A stretch of 21,582 nucleotides of DNA from Amphimedon queenslandica (Eukaryota; Porifera; Demospongiae; Haplosclerida; Niphatidae): NCBI RefSeq assembly GCF_000090795.2, contig NW_003546285.1:192447-214028 (forward strand), given 5' to 3'. The notes under the pieces were generated by a model, which searched no databases, was not told the origin of the DNA, and worked only from the letters and a program-made list of their open reading frames with translations. Shown here piece by piece: positions 8,570 to 18,938 of the stretch (its first letter is position 1; every line of letters starts with the position of its first letter). The translations under genes and the position numbers were made by a program.

Positions 8570-11500
8570 ATGGAAGTGCAGAAAAGACTAAAGGCCAGTA
8601 TCGGTCCTTACCTGCTAGAAGACGCCGTGGAAATTGGAGAGGCGATCGAGAAAGGCGCTTACTCTAGCACCGTCCGGGTCAGATGGCAGGGAACAGAGTA
8701 CCGAGGCAACAAGCTACACGACGTTCACCTCAGACTAGAAAAGAAGAAAGGCGGAGAAGAGTTACTGGGCAGGTTGAGACGCCATTGCGAGCTAGTCTTC
8801 AGTCTAAATCATCCTAATTTAGTACAACATATCGGAGTAGCACTCTCCACGCAAGATGGCCCTGCACCTATACTAATTACTCCATCTCTCCCAACTAATC
8901 TGGCTAACATTATAAGTGCCAATACTCGCCTACCACCTGCGGTGTCACACTCAATTTTACGAGATGTCTCCCAAGGTCTGGCCTATTTACATAATCGGCC
9001 CAAAGCCCCCGTACCCCATGGGTCCTTATCAGCTAATAACGTATTACTAACGCGTGGGCTGGAAGCGAAATTATCGAATCTTGGCGTCGCAGCCATCTTG
9101 GAGTCGGGTTCAGGCGGAGGCTCGAAAGGGGCTGCTATAATCGCTCATACGAAGACTCCCGAACAAACTTGTTATGCTCCTCCTCCAGAGGAACAACCCC
9201 TCACCATGGCCGGGGATGTTTTTTCATTCGGGGTCCTCGTCCTTCACATACTGTCTGGGAAATACCCCATACCCACGGGCGAGGGGAAAAAGGAAATCGA
9301 GAGACGAGGAATGTACATCAGTCAAATCCCGGAAAAAAATAATCTCCTTCCACTCGTGAAGGAGTGTCTTCAAAATGATCCAGCTCAACGACCACTTGCC
9401 CTCACACTTGTCGAGCGTCTCACTCGGTTCTCTTCAGAGCAACCCCTACCTTTTCAGACATCACTCGAGCTACTGATAACAATGGAGAGACGAGAAGGAG
9501 AGCTTGTTACTATGGTGAGCCAGCTTAGAGCTGGGCAGGAGGAGGTGGAAGGCTTTGGAAGAAGATTGAGTACTTACGACGAGCAATTGGCAACCATTAA
9601 AGAGCAGATGAAGAAAATGGAGGAAGAGCTAGTTGGAGGTTTGGAGGGAAAGACACCTCAAGCAGCAGCTGTTAACAGCTTGTTGCAGCCACCATTGGAA
9701 CTAACCACATCCAACAGATCGGGGAAAAATGACAAGGTATGAATATATATAGCCCTTTTTCCCTTTCTGTTTATATAATTATACATACAGTATTATCATA
9801 ATGCGTTCACTCATTCATAAAAGTGTAAATGCATAATTGAACATAGCATAAGATGGAAATTGCAGCTGTCTACTCTAAAGCATTATAAAGTATGCCTCCA
9901 CCAAACTTTCGTGATTGTAGTATTGTAGTACTCTCTTGCTAGTAGTCGTCATTAAAAAAAAAAAAGCTTAAGAAAGTAGTGCCGTTTAGATAGCAATAAT
10001 AGTTCACAGTATCTCTTACAGCTTAAAATCGCTGTTAAACACTACGTCTTTAAAATTCACAGTTATTCTTAACAGTGAAACAGTCTGAGTCCACAAATTC
10101 ATAATAGTCATCTCCCACTCAATATATATAAGGCAGTATAGCTGTATTTGTAGCTATTCGCCATCTCAAGAACATTATTATGCTTGTGTACTATTGTCAT
10201 ATTCTTATTAGTAAATTTTTGTGTTTGTGTTATGACAAATTTTCCATTCAATTCATACTTGAGCTCATTCTTGTTTTCCTCTCTCCCTCCCTTTCTTCTT
10301 TCTCTCTGCTAGGAGTCAAGTAGTGGCTCTCCAATCCTCAAACCAACCCAAAGTGTCTTTCATTGGAAGAGAGCGTCCCCAGCTCCAGTTGGCATGCACA
10401 GTGCAAGTGCAATTGTATTGGAAGGAAAGCTGTATATTGGAGGAGGAATGACTAAAGATTTACAATCAGGTAATGCTTGTAATACAGTCAGTGTAGCCTC
10501 TATAAAAAGGACAGCTTAAGATAAGGATGCATCTGTATTAAGGAGATGTTTTTAGTGTGGGATTGTGGGCCTAATGGAGTAATGGTGTCCTTATTAAAAG
10601 AGGCTACACTGTATACTTTTACATCCATTATAGGTAGTTTTGTATGCCTAAAATAAAAGTTGTTCTATGTCTAAAAACAATGTACTGCTTGTAGATCAAA
10701 GCACCCACAAACTTGGCCTTAATTGCTTAGCTTTGGTTGTGTTGATATTTCTCCTTTCCCCTCTCTTTGTGGCCTGTCCCTCTTTAATTTACGTCTTCCC
10801 CCCTTGTTGACAAACATAATAATTACTACTTCATTCTTCCTTAAACACACACACACTCACTAATAGATCGTATACTATATGAGTATGACATCAGTGGTAT
10901 GGTACACAAATGGACTGCACTGCCAACTTGCCCCATCGCTTACTTTTCCATGGGCGTGGTCAACAAGACTCTTGTACTGGTGGGCGGGTTGGAGATAATG
11001 ACGAGAAAAACGTCCAACAAGCTCTTCATGTGGGACAAGGAGAGACAGGAGTGGTGTAATACCCTACCCTCCATGAATGTATCGCGTCAAAACCCGTGTG
11101 TCGCCTCGCATAATCTGTCACTTATAGTTGCTGGTGGCTATAGAAACAAGCAAGTCTTGGCTGACGTCGAGGTTTTCGATCAAGCGACATTCCAATGGAT
11201 CTCATTTCCTCCTCTTCTTGTCCCCACGTCCTGTGCTAGCTGTTGCGTCGTGCGAGACATTCTTTATATCCTGGGCGGGTCCCTCTACGGGGAGGGCGGA
11301 GCTTCAAATGTCGTCCAGACTATACCATTAACCGGCGACCCTTCATCAGTCGGCTGGTCGCTTGTACAAAACGCTCCTCTTACGAAATCCTACGCTGTGC
11401 CTTCTAGTAACTTCTTACTAGCGGTGGGTGGGGCTATGGCTGGTTCTAATACGCCCACTCGAAGTGTGTATGTTTATTTTCCGGAGATGAGTAGGTGGAG

Positions 11501-11642
11501 CTTTCTTTGCGAAATGCCCACTGCTCATGCTAAGTGTATAGCAGCTGTTCTCTCGGCTGGTCGAATGATCGTCATCGGAGGAAACGAAGAGCACGCGATG
11601 AAAGTTGAATGTGGAACGACGGTCGAATTATTATCAGTTTAA
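8570..11642 (+). CDS. Pseudokinase-Kelch fusion protein (699 aa)
   Basis: Three exons: 8570-9736, 10313-10469 and 10867-11642 (2100 nt, phases consistent). Residues 20-288 are a tyrosine-kinase-like (TKL) fold: glycine loop IEKGAYSSTV, LNHPNLVQHIGV, DVSQGLAYLH, DVFSFGVLVLHILSGKYP and a terminal QRP. The catalytic residues are gone: the HRD loop reads HGSLSANN (150-157), the DFG motif reads NLG (170-172), and the VAIK lysine slot is Asn47 or shifted to Lys48. Residues 300-360 are probably helical or coiled coil. Residues 400-699 hold six Kelch blades with GG doublets at 432, 481, 531, 578, 629 and 679. It is therefore probably an inactive kinase scaffold with a beta-propeller, perhaps allosteric or a substrate adaptor. 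The unspliced exon 1 stops soon after 9736, within the intron. Confidence 0.85.
9737..10312 (+). other. Intron 1 of the pseudokinase-Kelch gene
   Basis: GTATGA donor and a TCTCTCTGCTAG acceptor preceded by a pyrimidine-rich stretch (10272-10310). AT-rich with an A12 run near 9955-9966; no coding content seen. Confidence 0.75.
10484..10613. mobile_element. MITE-like inverted-repeat element, about 130 bp
   Basis: The left end (TACAGTCAGTGTAGCCTCT) and right end (AGAGGCTACACTGTA) are inverted copies with a 3-base insertion on the left. AAGGACA and TGTCCTTATT continue the pairing inward. It lies in intron 2 (10470-10866) of the pseudokinase-Kelch gene. No ORF. Non-autonomous DNA-transposon origin is inferred. 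Confidence 0.6.
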
Positions 11643-11674
11643 GAAGAAGTACATGTTCTATAACACAGTAATAG

Positions 11675-11705
<31 letters not shown>

Positions 11706-12391
11706 GCATTATTATATTGAAACTGGCTATTCTTTTTATAATTACACAAAAGCTCTTCTGAGCTTTGATAATTTCTACCGTTTTGAATGTACTCTCTTTA
11801 ATTTTAATTGTTAGTATTACTATTATTTTTATTTTTAGAGCCATTTTAACCATTCGCTTATGAAGAATTTTGATTTATTATTATTATTATTACTAATATT
11901 GTTTTTATGTCATATAACTTGCATACTTATTTCATGCAGGTCCTTTTTAATGAATGACAGGTGATATAGTGCTCACATTATTATTATTAAATTGCAATGA
12001 ATAAAAATGATTACAGCAGCATAAAAATACTAGCGAATTCCCAACAGTTTCTGCATATCAGATGTATAATTTGGCTAAAAGCCAATCCAAATAATTATAT
12101 ATACAAATTACAATCGTAAAATAATTCATAAATAAAGAATGAAGACCAATACTTTCAATCATGATGCATATATTGCATCAGCTTCTAAGAAACTGCAAAA
12201 ATACATCATAATAGAATAGACATAGTCTAACTTAAAACCTGATTAATGTCAAAGAGAAGGAAAATGAAAGAAAGGACAAATGAGATTAGCCGCCCACGCA
12301 ATAATGATAATATGGCTCCAGTATGTAAACACATAACATCATAACATTAAACAATGACATAATTTATATAACAACAAATAACATTATGATT
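11643..12391. other. Convergent intergenic region, pseudokinase-Kelch / GRPEL1
   Basis: About 750 bp of AT-rich DNA between two stop codons, holding both 3' ends. (ATT)n runs at about 11676-11702 and 11876-11893. AATAAA at 12000-12005 suits the plus-strand gene. I see no gene or RNA here. Confidence 0.6.
12000..12005 (+). terminator. Poly(A) signal AATAAA, pseudokinase-Kelch gene
   Basis: First canonical plus-strand hexamer after the stop at 11642, giving a 3' UTR of roughly 370 nt. Confidence 0.4.
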
Positions 12392-13385
12392 TCAGTCCTT
12401 TTCCTTGACCACACCCACCATCGCCGGCCGAATCGTCCTCCCATTCAATACATACCCGACCTTAGACACAGCTCCTATTGTGCCCACTTTATCTCCAGGT
12501 ATTTGAAACAGAGCCTCATGCAAGTTTGGATCAAACTTCTCACCATCTCCAGGTTCTATTTTCGAGAGTCCATGCTTAGAAAAAACTTTTAGAAGATTGG
12601 TCTCCATCATTTTCAGACCATTATAAAGGCTGACTATCGACTGGTTGGCTTCCTTTCCTTCAATTTGAGTCGATGGGACACTCTCTATAGCCTTTTCTAA
12701 GACGTCAGCGATACTGATTATATCTTTGGTGAAGTCTTGTATGCCAAATAGCTTAGCATCTTGGACCTGTTTGAGCATGCGGTGTCTCGTGTTCTCTGTC
12801 TCTGCCAGAGCTCTTTTATACTTATCCTAAAGGGAGGGGAAGGATATAACATATGAAACAAAAGGAAATGAGATTAAGTTAAAAAGTAAATAAACTTATT
12901 ATATACATCATTGTTATTTCTACTGTAGTTTCACCATATGTCATTCAATCTTGTGTACAAACCTCATAAACATTTATATTTAATTAATTGATAATTGCTA
13001 CCTCTAATTCGTTTAGTTCTGCATCCTTTTTCGCTAAGAGTTCGTCTTTGTCTAATAACGTTTTCTTCAGAGCATCTATATCGATTGGTGGCTCTAGGTC
13101 ATTCTCTTTGCCATTCCCATTATCAGTAGTACCCTCATTGCTCACTGACTCATCCTAAAATACAATAATACAAAAGTACTCCTGTTTCAATCACCACACC
13201 TTTTTATCTTCCTTGCTACTGTTAGTGTTTGCTCTACTATAGCGATTAGTAAATCTATTAATCCAGGTTCCTAGTGGTTTCCCATCTCTAATGGCCGTCA
13301 CTCTCCCTCTTGCTAAAGCACTAGAGGATCTTCTCGTTGCTAGAAGACAAGATCTTGCCCCAATGGAGAATCTACATAGACTCAT
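12392..13385 (-). CDS. GRPEL1: Mitochondrial GrpE nucleotide exchange factor (257 aa)
   Basis: Three exons: 13385-13200, 13154-13002 and 12826-12392, all phase 0. GrpE is the exchange factor that releases ADP from mitochondrial Hsp70 during import and folding in the matrix. Residues 1-35 are Arg/Ser/Ala-rich without acidic residues until late, as in a mitochondrial presequence. Residues 85-140 are the long paired helix (KKTLLDKDELLAKKDAELNE, then RALAETENTRHRM). Then come KLFGIQDFTKDIISIADVLE, VFSKHGL, FDPNLHEALF and the terminal beta domain VGTIGAVSKVGYVLNGRTIR with PAMVGVV. The match to animal GRPEL1 is clear. The linker in residues 50-85 is longer than usual and acidic. It shares a 113-bp promoter with the downstream small membrane protein. 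Confidence 0.95.
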
Positions 13386-13498
13386 TATGTACCTCGTTAT
13401 GTACGCACGTGGGTACCCAATGATGCAAGATGATGTAATAATTAGGTAATCTAACGGGTTAAAATAAGCTCATTGAAGGGCGTGGTTTGTTATTCAAA
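13386..13498. promoter_or_regulatory. Divergent promoter, GRPEL1 / small membrane protein
   Basis: Only 113 bp separate the two start codons. The interval holds an E-box CACGTG at 13406-13411, TGATGCAA at 13421-13428 (CHOP/ATF4-C/EBP-like composite element), TGATGTAA just after it, and GGGCGTGG at 13478-13485. No TATA box. Confidence 0.6.
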
Positions 13499-14005
13499 AT
13501 GGCCGCCACTCTGTTCCTGTTGTTGTCCGTCTTCGCTGGTCTTTCTCTATCAGCAAACAACTCTACAGAAGGTGAGCTAGTACCTGCAATAATAAAAACA
13601 TTACCTACATATTTTAACTTAAAGGAATCTACAACAATGGCCAGGAAATGGAAGGAACAGAGCCAGCGGGCGTTTTCTCAGGACTAGACTTTGCTTCAAT
13701 TGCCAACAAAGTCCTCATTGTAGTGAGTAAATGAAATTATTTATCATCAATCAATGTACTATGTATAGGTCATCGTAATTATTGGTATTGTTGCTGCTAT
13801 ATTAGCTTATAAATACTACAGAACACAGCAGAGAAGAGCCAAGTTGAGCAGGTAATAATATATATATTAAACCATGGTTTTGACTCTCTTCTTTCCTTCT
13901 TTATATCTAACTAACTGTAGGTACAGGAGACTAGAAAAAACTGAGCAAAGTTTAAAACAAGAAGATGGCGACGATGATGAAATTGTTGTGTACGAGAAAG
14001 ACTGA
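13499..14005 (+). CDS. Small type I membrane protein, unrecognised (112 aa)
   Basis: Four exons: 13499-13571, 13625-13722, 13769-13851 and 13921-14005. All have GT..AG introns of 46-69 nt, and the phases join. I do not recognise the family. Residues 1-18 (MAATLFLLLSVFAGLSLS) are a signal peptide. N20 and N21 are in overlapping glycosylation sequons. Residues 54-71 (VLIVVIVIIGIVAAILAY) are one transmembrane helix followed by a basic stop-transfer segment (YRTQQRRAKLSRYRRL). The tail is acidic (EDGDDDEIVVYEKD). YRRL at 86-89 fits the Yxx-hydrophobic sorting pattern. The short extracellular part (about 35 aa) has no cysteines. The start at 13499 gives a proper signal peptide and lies 113 bp from the GRPEL1 start. 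It could be a small SMIM- or TMEM-type protein; function unknown. Confidence 0.8.
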
Positions 14006-14017
14006 TAAAATTACAAA

Positions 14018-14023
14018 AATAAA
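14018..14023 (+). terminator. Poly(A) signal AATAAA, small membrane protein gene
   Basis: Canonical hexamer 13 nt after the stop codon, implying a very short 3' UTR. Confidence 0.55.
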
Positions 14024-14203
14024 TAATAATTATTAACATGTTTAACTGCATCTTCCATTGAAGCAGATTATAATTCTACCATACAGTGCAAAAGATTATA
14101 ATGATTAATTTACCATTATGTGTTAATAATTTAATGTTCATTGTTCTTTATATGTTTCTCATTCCTTTTCACATATACTGTACATGTACAAGCACTCATC
14201 ACA

Positions 14204-14209
14204 TTTATT
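14204..14209 (-). terminator. Poly(A) signal AATAAA, DNAAF5 gene
   Basis: TTTATT on the plus strand, 83 nt past the DNAAF5 stop. With the opposing signal near 14018, both 3' ends fit in the 286-bp convergent gap. Confidence 0.5.
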
Positions 14210-14291
14210 TACTTTTCTGTGAAAGATGTGCCAACAATTTATCACAATATCTAAAAAGAGAATAAAAAGGAAATGTACTAAAACCATCTTC

Positions 14292-16590
14292 CTACTTTGT
14301 TGTTCTATGCTTGCTCTTCACTTTCTCTGTCATCTCCATTAGCAAAGATGGATTGAGTCTTGAAGCAGACTCCAAGACACCAAGAATTGATGACTGGAGA
14401 AGAAAAAAAGAATATAAAGAAGCCACCTTTATATTCTTTTTTTCTTTTGCTTAAGAAGCATCAAGAATGGCATACTTATTAACATCATCATCACCATCAC
14501 CATTATTACTATAACAATAATAATAATTATTAATAATATACTTGTATCATATCAGAAGGATCATCAAGGTGAATCAGTAATGCAGCATAGATAGCTTCAG
14601 TGTGGGCCTTGTATAGATCAGAGTCGTAAGGCATAGGGAAACAATTGAAATAAGAAATGAGGCAACTTGAGCATTCATTTCTTATAGTGTCAGAGCTATC
14701 ATCCAACCTCTTCAATAAGTGACTGTATAACTGATGGAGTTCATCAACTAGGAGCAATAAAATTATTAATAGTTATAAATAGTTATTAAAATTCATTAAT
14801 AGTTACTTGATTGGGCTTTCGGTGCCGATTGTAGTAAAAGCCCAAGGACTTTACAGGAGACAAGACGAGTGGAAGAATTATCGTCATCAAGACAAGACAA
14901 GACCTGTTTTGAAAACCGGTCAGACGAGATTAAATAATAGAGGGAGGTATTGTACTTGTGGTAGGAAATGAGGAAGAAGTGATTGGATCTGATCAGGAGA
15001 TAAGAGAGAGGAATGAAGGAGAGCTTGAGCTCCGGAGAGTGCAGCTGTTCTTATAGCAGCTGCTGTCCTGATAAAAAAATAAAATAAGAAACAACAAAAA
15101 GTATGAAAATTGTACAAAAATTCAATTATACATTACAATTGATGTAGATCAAATTATACATTAAAACATATTATTGCAATTATGATGGCTGACCTTCCTG
15201 CTTTCCAGATGCAAGAAGGTACAATGATATTCTTAATGATTGAAGTTGAGTGAGACTGTAATAACTGATTGTGTTGTGAAGTGGAGACATCAACCAAACA
15301 TTTAATGAGAACTGTGATAAACCTATTAAGAAAAAGTAGATGTACATGTACATGTACTACAGAAATTAAATGATTAAGAAATAGAAAAAAGGATCAATGT
15401 AGGATCCCTCTTCTGCTTTCTTTCTCTCCCTTACTTCAGTCTTAGTTCTGGTTCTTGCTCAGGATCAGTGCAGTGCGAGAGGATCAGTATCAGTTCCTCC
15501 ATTGCTTCATTGTCTAATGTACTGAGTATATTGTCACAGGACAGGAAGCTCAGACAAAGCTTGCAATTTGGAGAATTCAGAGACCAAACCTTATAATCAA
15601 CCTACATGTACATGTAATATAAAAGACATATAATTTTAGTAAATGTATATGTTCATGAGCATTGCATTAAAAATACATCCTAGCCTTTTTTGACAAAAAT
15701 ATACCCTGTACTTTGGTCCAATTTTGGAGCAACTTTAAAAATTCATTAAAAAATCCAATTTTGATCGAAATTGGCTCAAACTTTTTACACAACATAAGAA
15801 CATGTATATGCATCAGGAAAAATTATAAAAGTGGAGAATTCTCTCCTTTTCATTTTTGGCAAAAATTGGCTCGTGACCATGTACTATAGTACAGGGACTT
15901 TTACTTGATTTTGGAGCAACTTTAAAAATTCGTAAAAAATCCAAATTTGATCGGAATCAGCTCAAACTTTCTATGCAACATAAGAACATGTATATGTATC
16001 AGGAAAAATGATAAAAGTGGAGGATTCTCTCCTTTTCATTTTTGGCAAAAATTGGCTCATGACCCTGTACTATAGTACAGGGACTTTGGTCCAATTTCAG
16101 AGCAACTTTAAAAATTCATAAAAATCCAATTTTGATCAGAATCAGCTCAAACTTTCTATGCAACATAAGAACATGTATATGTATCAGGAAATGTAATAAA
16201 AATGGAGAATTCTCTCCTTTTCATTTTCCCAAAATTTGGCCTGTGACCATGTACTAAGGTCTACAGTCTTTAAACCATATCTTCATCCTCACTTTCAAGA
16301 TGGCTACTATCTCTGTCATATGCCGCGAGTATAAGCAACCAACATTATCCAAAGACATCTTATCAGCTAAACCAATCATGACAGCTTTGACAGGATCAAG
16401 AGAAGAAGTGGAAGAGAGTCGAAGCAAAACAATAAATAAATGAATAGAGAGAGAAGACAAGAGAGGAGAAGAGATGTGTATGACTTGAGATATACAAGCA
16501 AGCAGTTGATCCAGTAATGGAGTGTGGCAAGATTGGGTTAGATCAGGCTCAGCCAGACAAAGAGATATATCCTATAAATAATGGAAGGTG

Positions 16591-16621
<31 letters not shown>

Positions 16622-17784
16622 AGAGAGAGTGAAAGAGAGAGGAAGAGAAATGAGAAAAGGAGGGAGAAAGAAAGGCAAATAAAAAAAGATCAAGTTACGG
16701 TGGCCATACTTTTAAATAAGGTTCTACAAGTTCATTAATGCTCCCTTTCAGTAGATGACAGAGAACCATCAAACAACCGGTACACTGAACCGGACCAACA
16801 GGTACTGCTGATCCCTCTCCATTAGTAGGACAACCTCCAGAGGTACGCACAGCTGGTAAAACAAGGTGACACCAAATCTCAGGAGAAACATAATAACCTG
16901 AAATAGAAAGCACATTAGTTAATGGTACAAGGACAGTTGCTCTGTTATACAGAGGTGTCCTTTATGTGGAAGTTATTTTATACAGTAAGGAATGTAACCA
17001 GTACACTAGGTGCTGTCGTTAAATGGAAGTGTACGCTATAGAGAGTGTCCATTAAGAGAGGCTATACTGTACATGTACATGCATTTCCATAAAAGCATTA
17101 CCTATGATCTGAGCTGATTTGCAAGTCCATTCAATGACGCTCTTCTCTTCATCTTGACTTGATTTATAAAGTCCATCAAGAACCAGCTGTATGTGATGAG
17201 TGATGGAGTCCTCCATGTGATACAAGAGACTCTGGAGGAGCTGCGAGGCCTTGATACGACTGTTGACAGTCCAGTCTTTGAGGTCTCTCAATATCGCCGG
17301 GAAGATCTTTGAGAAGTTTCTATAGACAAGTATTCTACAGCCAAGAGGAGGTCTCTTGAATTCTATAAAAAAACTAATGAGTAGAAGAGAGAGAGAGAGA
17401 AGAAAGATTCACCTAAAGATGGGAAAGGATCTTTCAACTGAGCGAAATCCATTTTATCTTTTAAGTCGTCTTCATTCTCTCTCTCATAGCTTGCACCTAC
17501 CTACAAATAAATGTAAAGTATAAGTACATGGACATTATGGCGACTTACTTGTGTCCATAGCTTGTGGGCAGTTTCTTTAATTTCATCCAATTCGTCAGTT
17601 AAACCAGTTAGTAATAACGGAATCAATTTATGATGATACGAATATCTATTTAAACAATAATAATAATAATAATACAATTAATAACGCTATTATTATTATT
17701 ATTAATATCTTTTAAATACACAACATTATTATTATTATTATTATTATTATTATAAGAATAATAAGCAAAGCTGTTTTTATACAC

Positions 17785-17818
<34 letters not shown>

Positions 17819-18908
17819 TATACCTATCAGGTAGTTCCACTAGCCAGTCTCCTATTATTCTGATACAGCACAAACGAACTGACGGATTACTGTCACACAG
17901 TCTCTGAGCTAATCCAGGCAAGCAATCATTAATGGGAGTGGCTGAACCATACTGTATGGCTGATCCTAGGGCCTAAAAATTTAAGAAAAACGACAAAATT
18001 TAATGCCATTGCCCATAAAAAATATAAAAAAGTTTTAAAGCACTATTGCTCATACTAAAAATTTACAACAAAATTGAAAGCTCACCTTGATGATTGCTAT
18101 TCTAACTTTGGAGTGTTGATGACCGATTGATTGCAATAGCGATTTGACGATTATTTCGCTTTCTTGATTAAAGACAGCTGGAACTGACTTAGCTAATTTA
18201 ATGGTACAAGTACAACTTTCCTTTAAAAAGAGGGAGAGAGAGAGAAAGATTATTTAAAGTGCACAAATATTTTAATGTTTTCATTACCTTTTTCACTTCA
18301 GGGTATGGATCAATTAGTGTATATCGTAATATTGTTACCATATCATGGAGATAAGGAGTAAAATCCTTCCCACATAACTCCAATAGTTTAACAAGGAAAC
18401 TCACGAGTAAAAGCCTACAAGCCACACCTATATTATTAAAAATAACCACGCCCATAAATACCGTATTTCTTCAGATGGTTCTGTTATGTCTGGAATACCC
18501 AATCTTGCGACAATAATTGGAATTATAAGTGGAAGGAAATGGGCGTGGTCAGACACACCCACCATTGCTCTAAAAATTAATTAAATAAAATTAATAATTA
18601 ATTTCAATTGTGACGTACTCTTGTACAGAGTTAATGGCTAGTTCCCTGCATTTCTCAGCTGGGTCGGTGAATAGTTTAAGTAGAGGCTTGAGTAGGCCAT
18701 TATCCAGCAGCCAATGGAGGAGAGGTGGAGCAGAAACATGGCTGCCAATTTCTTTCCTTATCTTTTCAATAGAGCGCCTTCTTGTAGTCTTGTTTTGGTC
18801 TGAGAGACAATTGAGATCTCTTTGAAGCCTCTAAAAATAAAAGATTTAAAGATGACCAGGTTTTCTGACCTTACTAACTTGCAAAATTTCCTCCCCATTC
18901 GTTTCCAT
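14292..18908 (-). CDS. DNAAF5: Dynein axonemal assembly factor 5 (HEATR2), 831 aa
   Basis: Seventeen exons: 18908-18870, 18830-18619, 18569-18462, 18414-18288, 18220-18086, 17972-17824, 17645-17549, 17500-17413, 17362-17102, 16897-16710, 16571-16293, 15601-15435, 15322-15194, 15067-14956, 14903-14807, 14747-14542 and 14393-14292. They sum to 2496 nt with every phase consistent. DNAAF5 is a cytoplasmic HEAT-repeat protein needed to preassemble dynein arms for motile cilia. Family signatures occur in order: EPSEEIRLLLVSFLVKLLEL, ESCTCTIKLAKSV, LLQSIGHQHSKVRIAIIK, RYSYHHKLIPLLL, YERENEDDLKDKMDFA, KRPPLGCRILVYRNFSKI, AGRTAAAIRTAALSG, DDDNSSTRLVSCKVL and LLIHLDDPSDMIQ. Length is close to the human protein (855 aa). 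The N-terminal exon METNGEEILQVSK fits the family's helical start. A second frame-compatible start/donor pair (ATG at 18946, donor GTAAGG at 18874) is less likely. A strong RFX X-box lies just upstream. Confidence 0.95.
15690..16245 (+). repeat. Three-copy array, period about 185 bp, related to the 177-bp array
   Basis: Anchors CTCAAACTTT at 15775, 15961 and 16146 (spacings 186 and 185). The units share CAACATAAGAACATGTATATG, ATCAGGAAA, AATTCTCTCCTTTTCATTTT and the 12-bp palindrome GTACTATAGTAC, which precedes AGGGACTTT. The anchor and the CATAAG-ACAT block match the 3.3-4.4 kb array. It occupies DNAAF5 intron 11 (16292-15602), antisense to the gene. Confidence 0.9.
16590..16680 (+). repeat. 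GA-rich tract before DNAAF5 exon 11
   Basis: (GA)n and GGGA repeats near the acceptor at 16571. In transcript sense it is a CU tract in a 138-nt intron, so most of that intron is microsatellite. Confidence 0.8.
16925..17071. mobile_element. Degenerate relative of the 10.5-kb MITE-like element
   Basis: The right end, GTGTCCATTAAGAGAGGCTA followed by TACTGTA, matches the right end at about 10588-10613. Internal GGTGTCC and TACAG pieces repeat near 16949-16961. The left end is not cleanly preserved. It fills DNAAF5 intron 9 (17101-16898). Confidence 0.5.
17646..17823 (-). repeat. DNAAF5 intron 6: opposed AAT and ATT microsatellites
   Basis: (AAT)n at about 17649-17665 is followed by (ATT)n at about 17690-17703, 17725-17752 and 17786-17820. 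The tracts are complementary and make up most of the 178-nt intron. Read in transcript sense without splicing, the frame stays open through nine AAT (Asn) codons. Confidence 0.85.
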
Positions 18909-18938
18909 GCTGCCATAAGTTTCCCGCCAAAGTAATTA

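Noticed and set aside
11572..11853. Minus-strand Ile-rich open frame after the Kelch exon
   Set aside because: It comes from the ATT microsatellite and the 3' UTR, with no domain or splice support.
12386..12592. Plus-strand 68-codon open frame
   Set aside because: It is antisense to the conserved GrpE C-terminal domain.
16517..16738. Plus-strand Arg/Glu-rich open frame
   Set aside because: It is translation of the GA microsatellite and the reverse of DNAAF5 exons 10 and 11.
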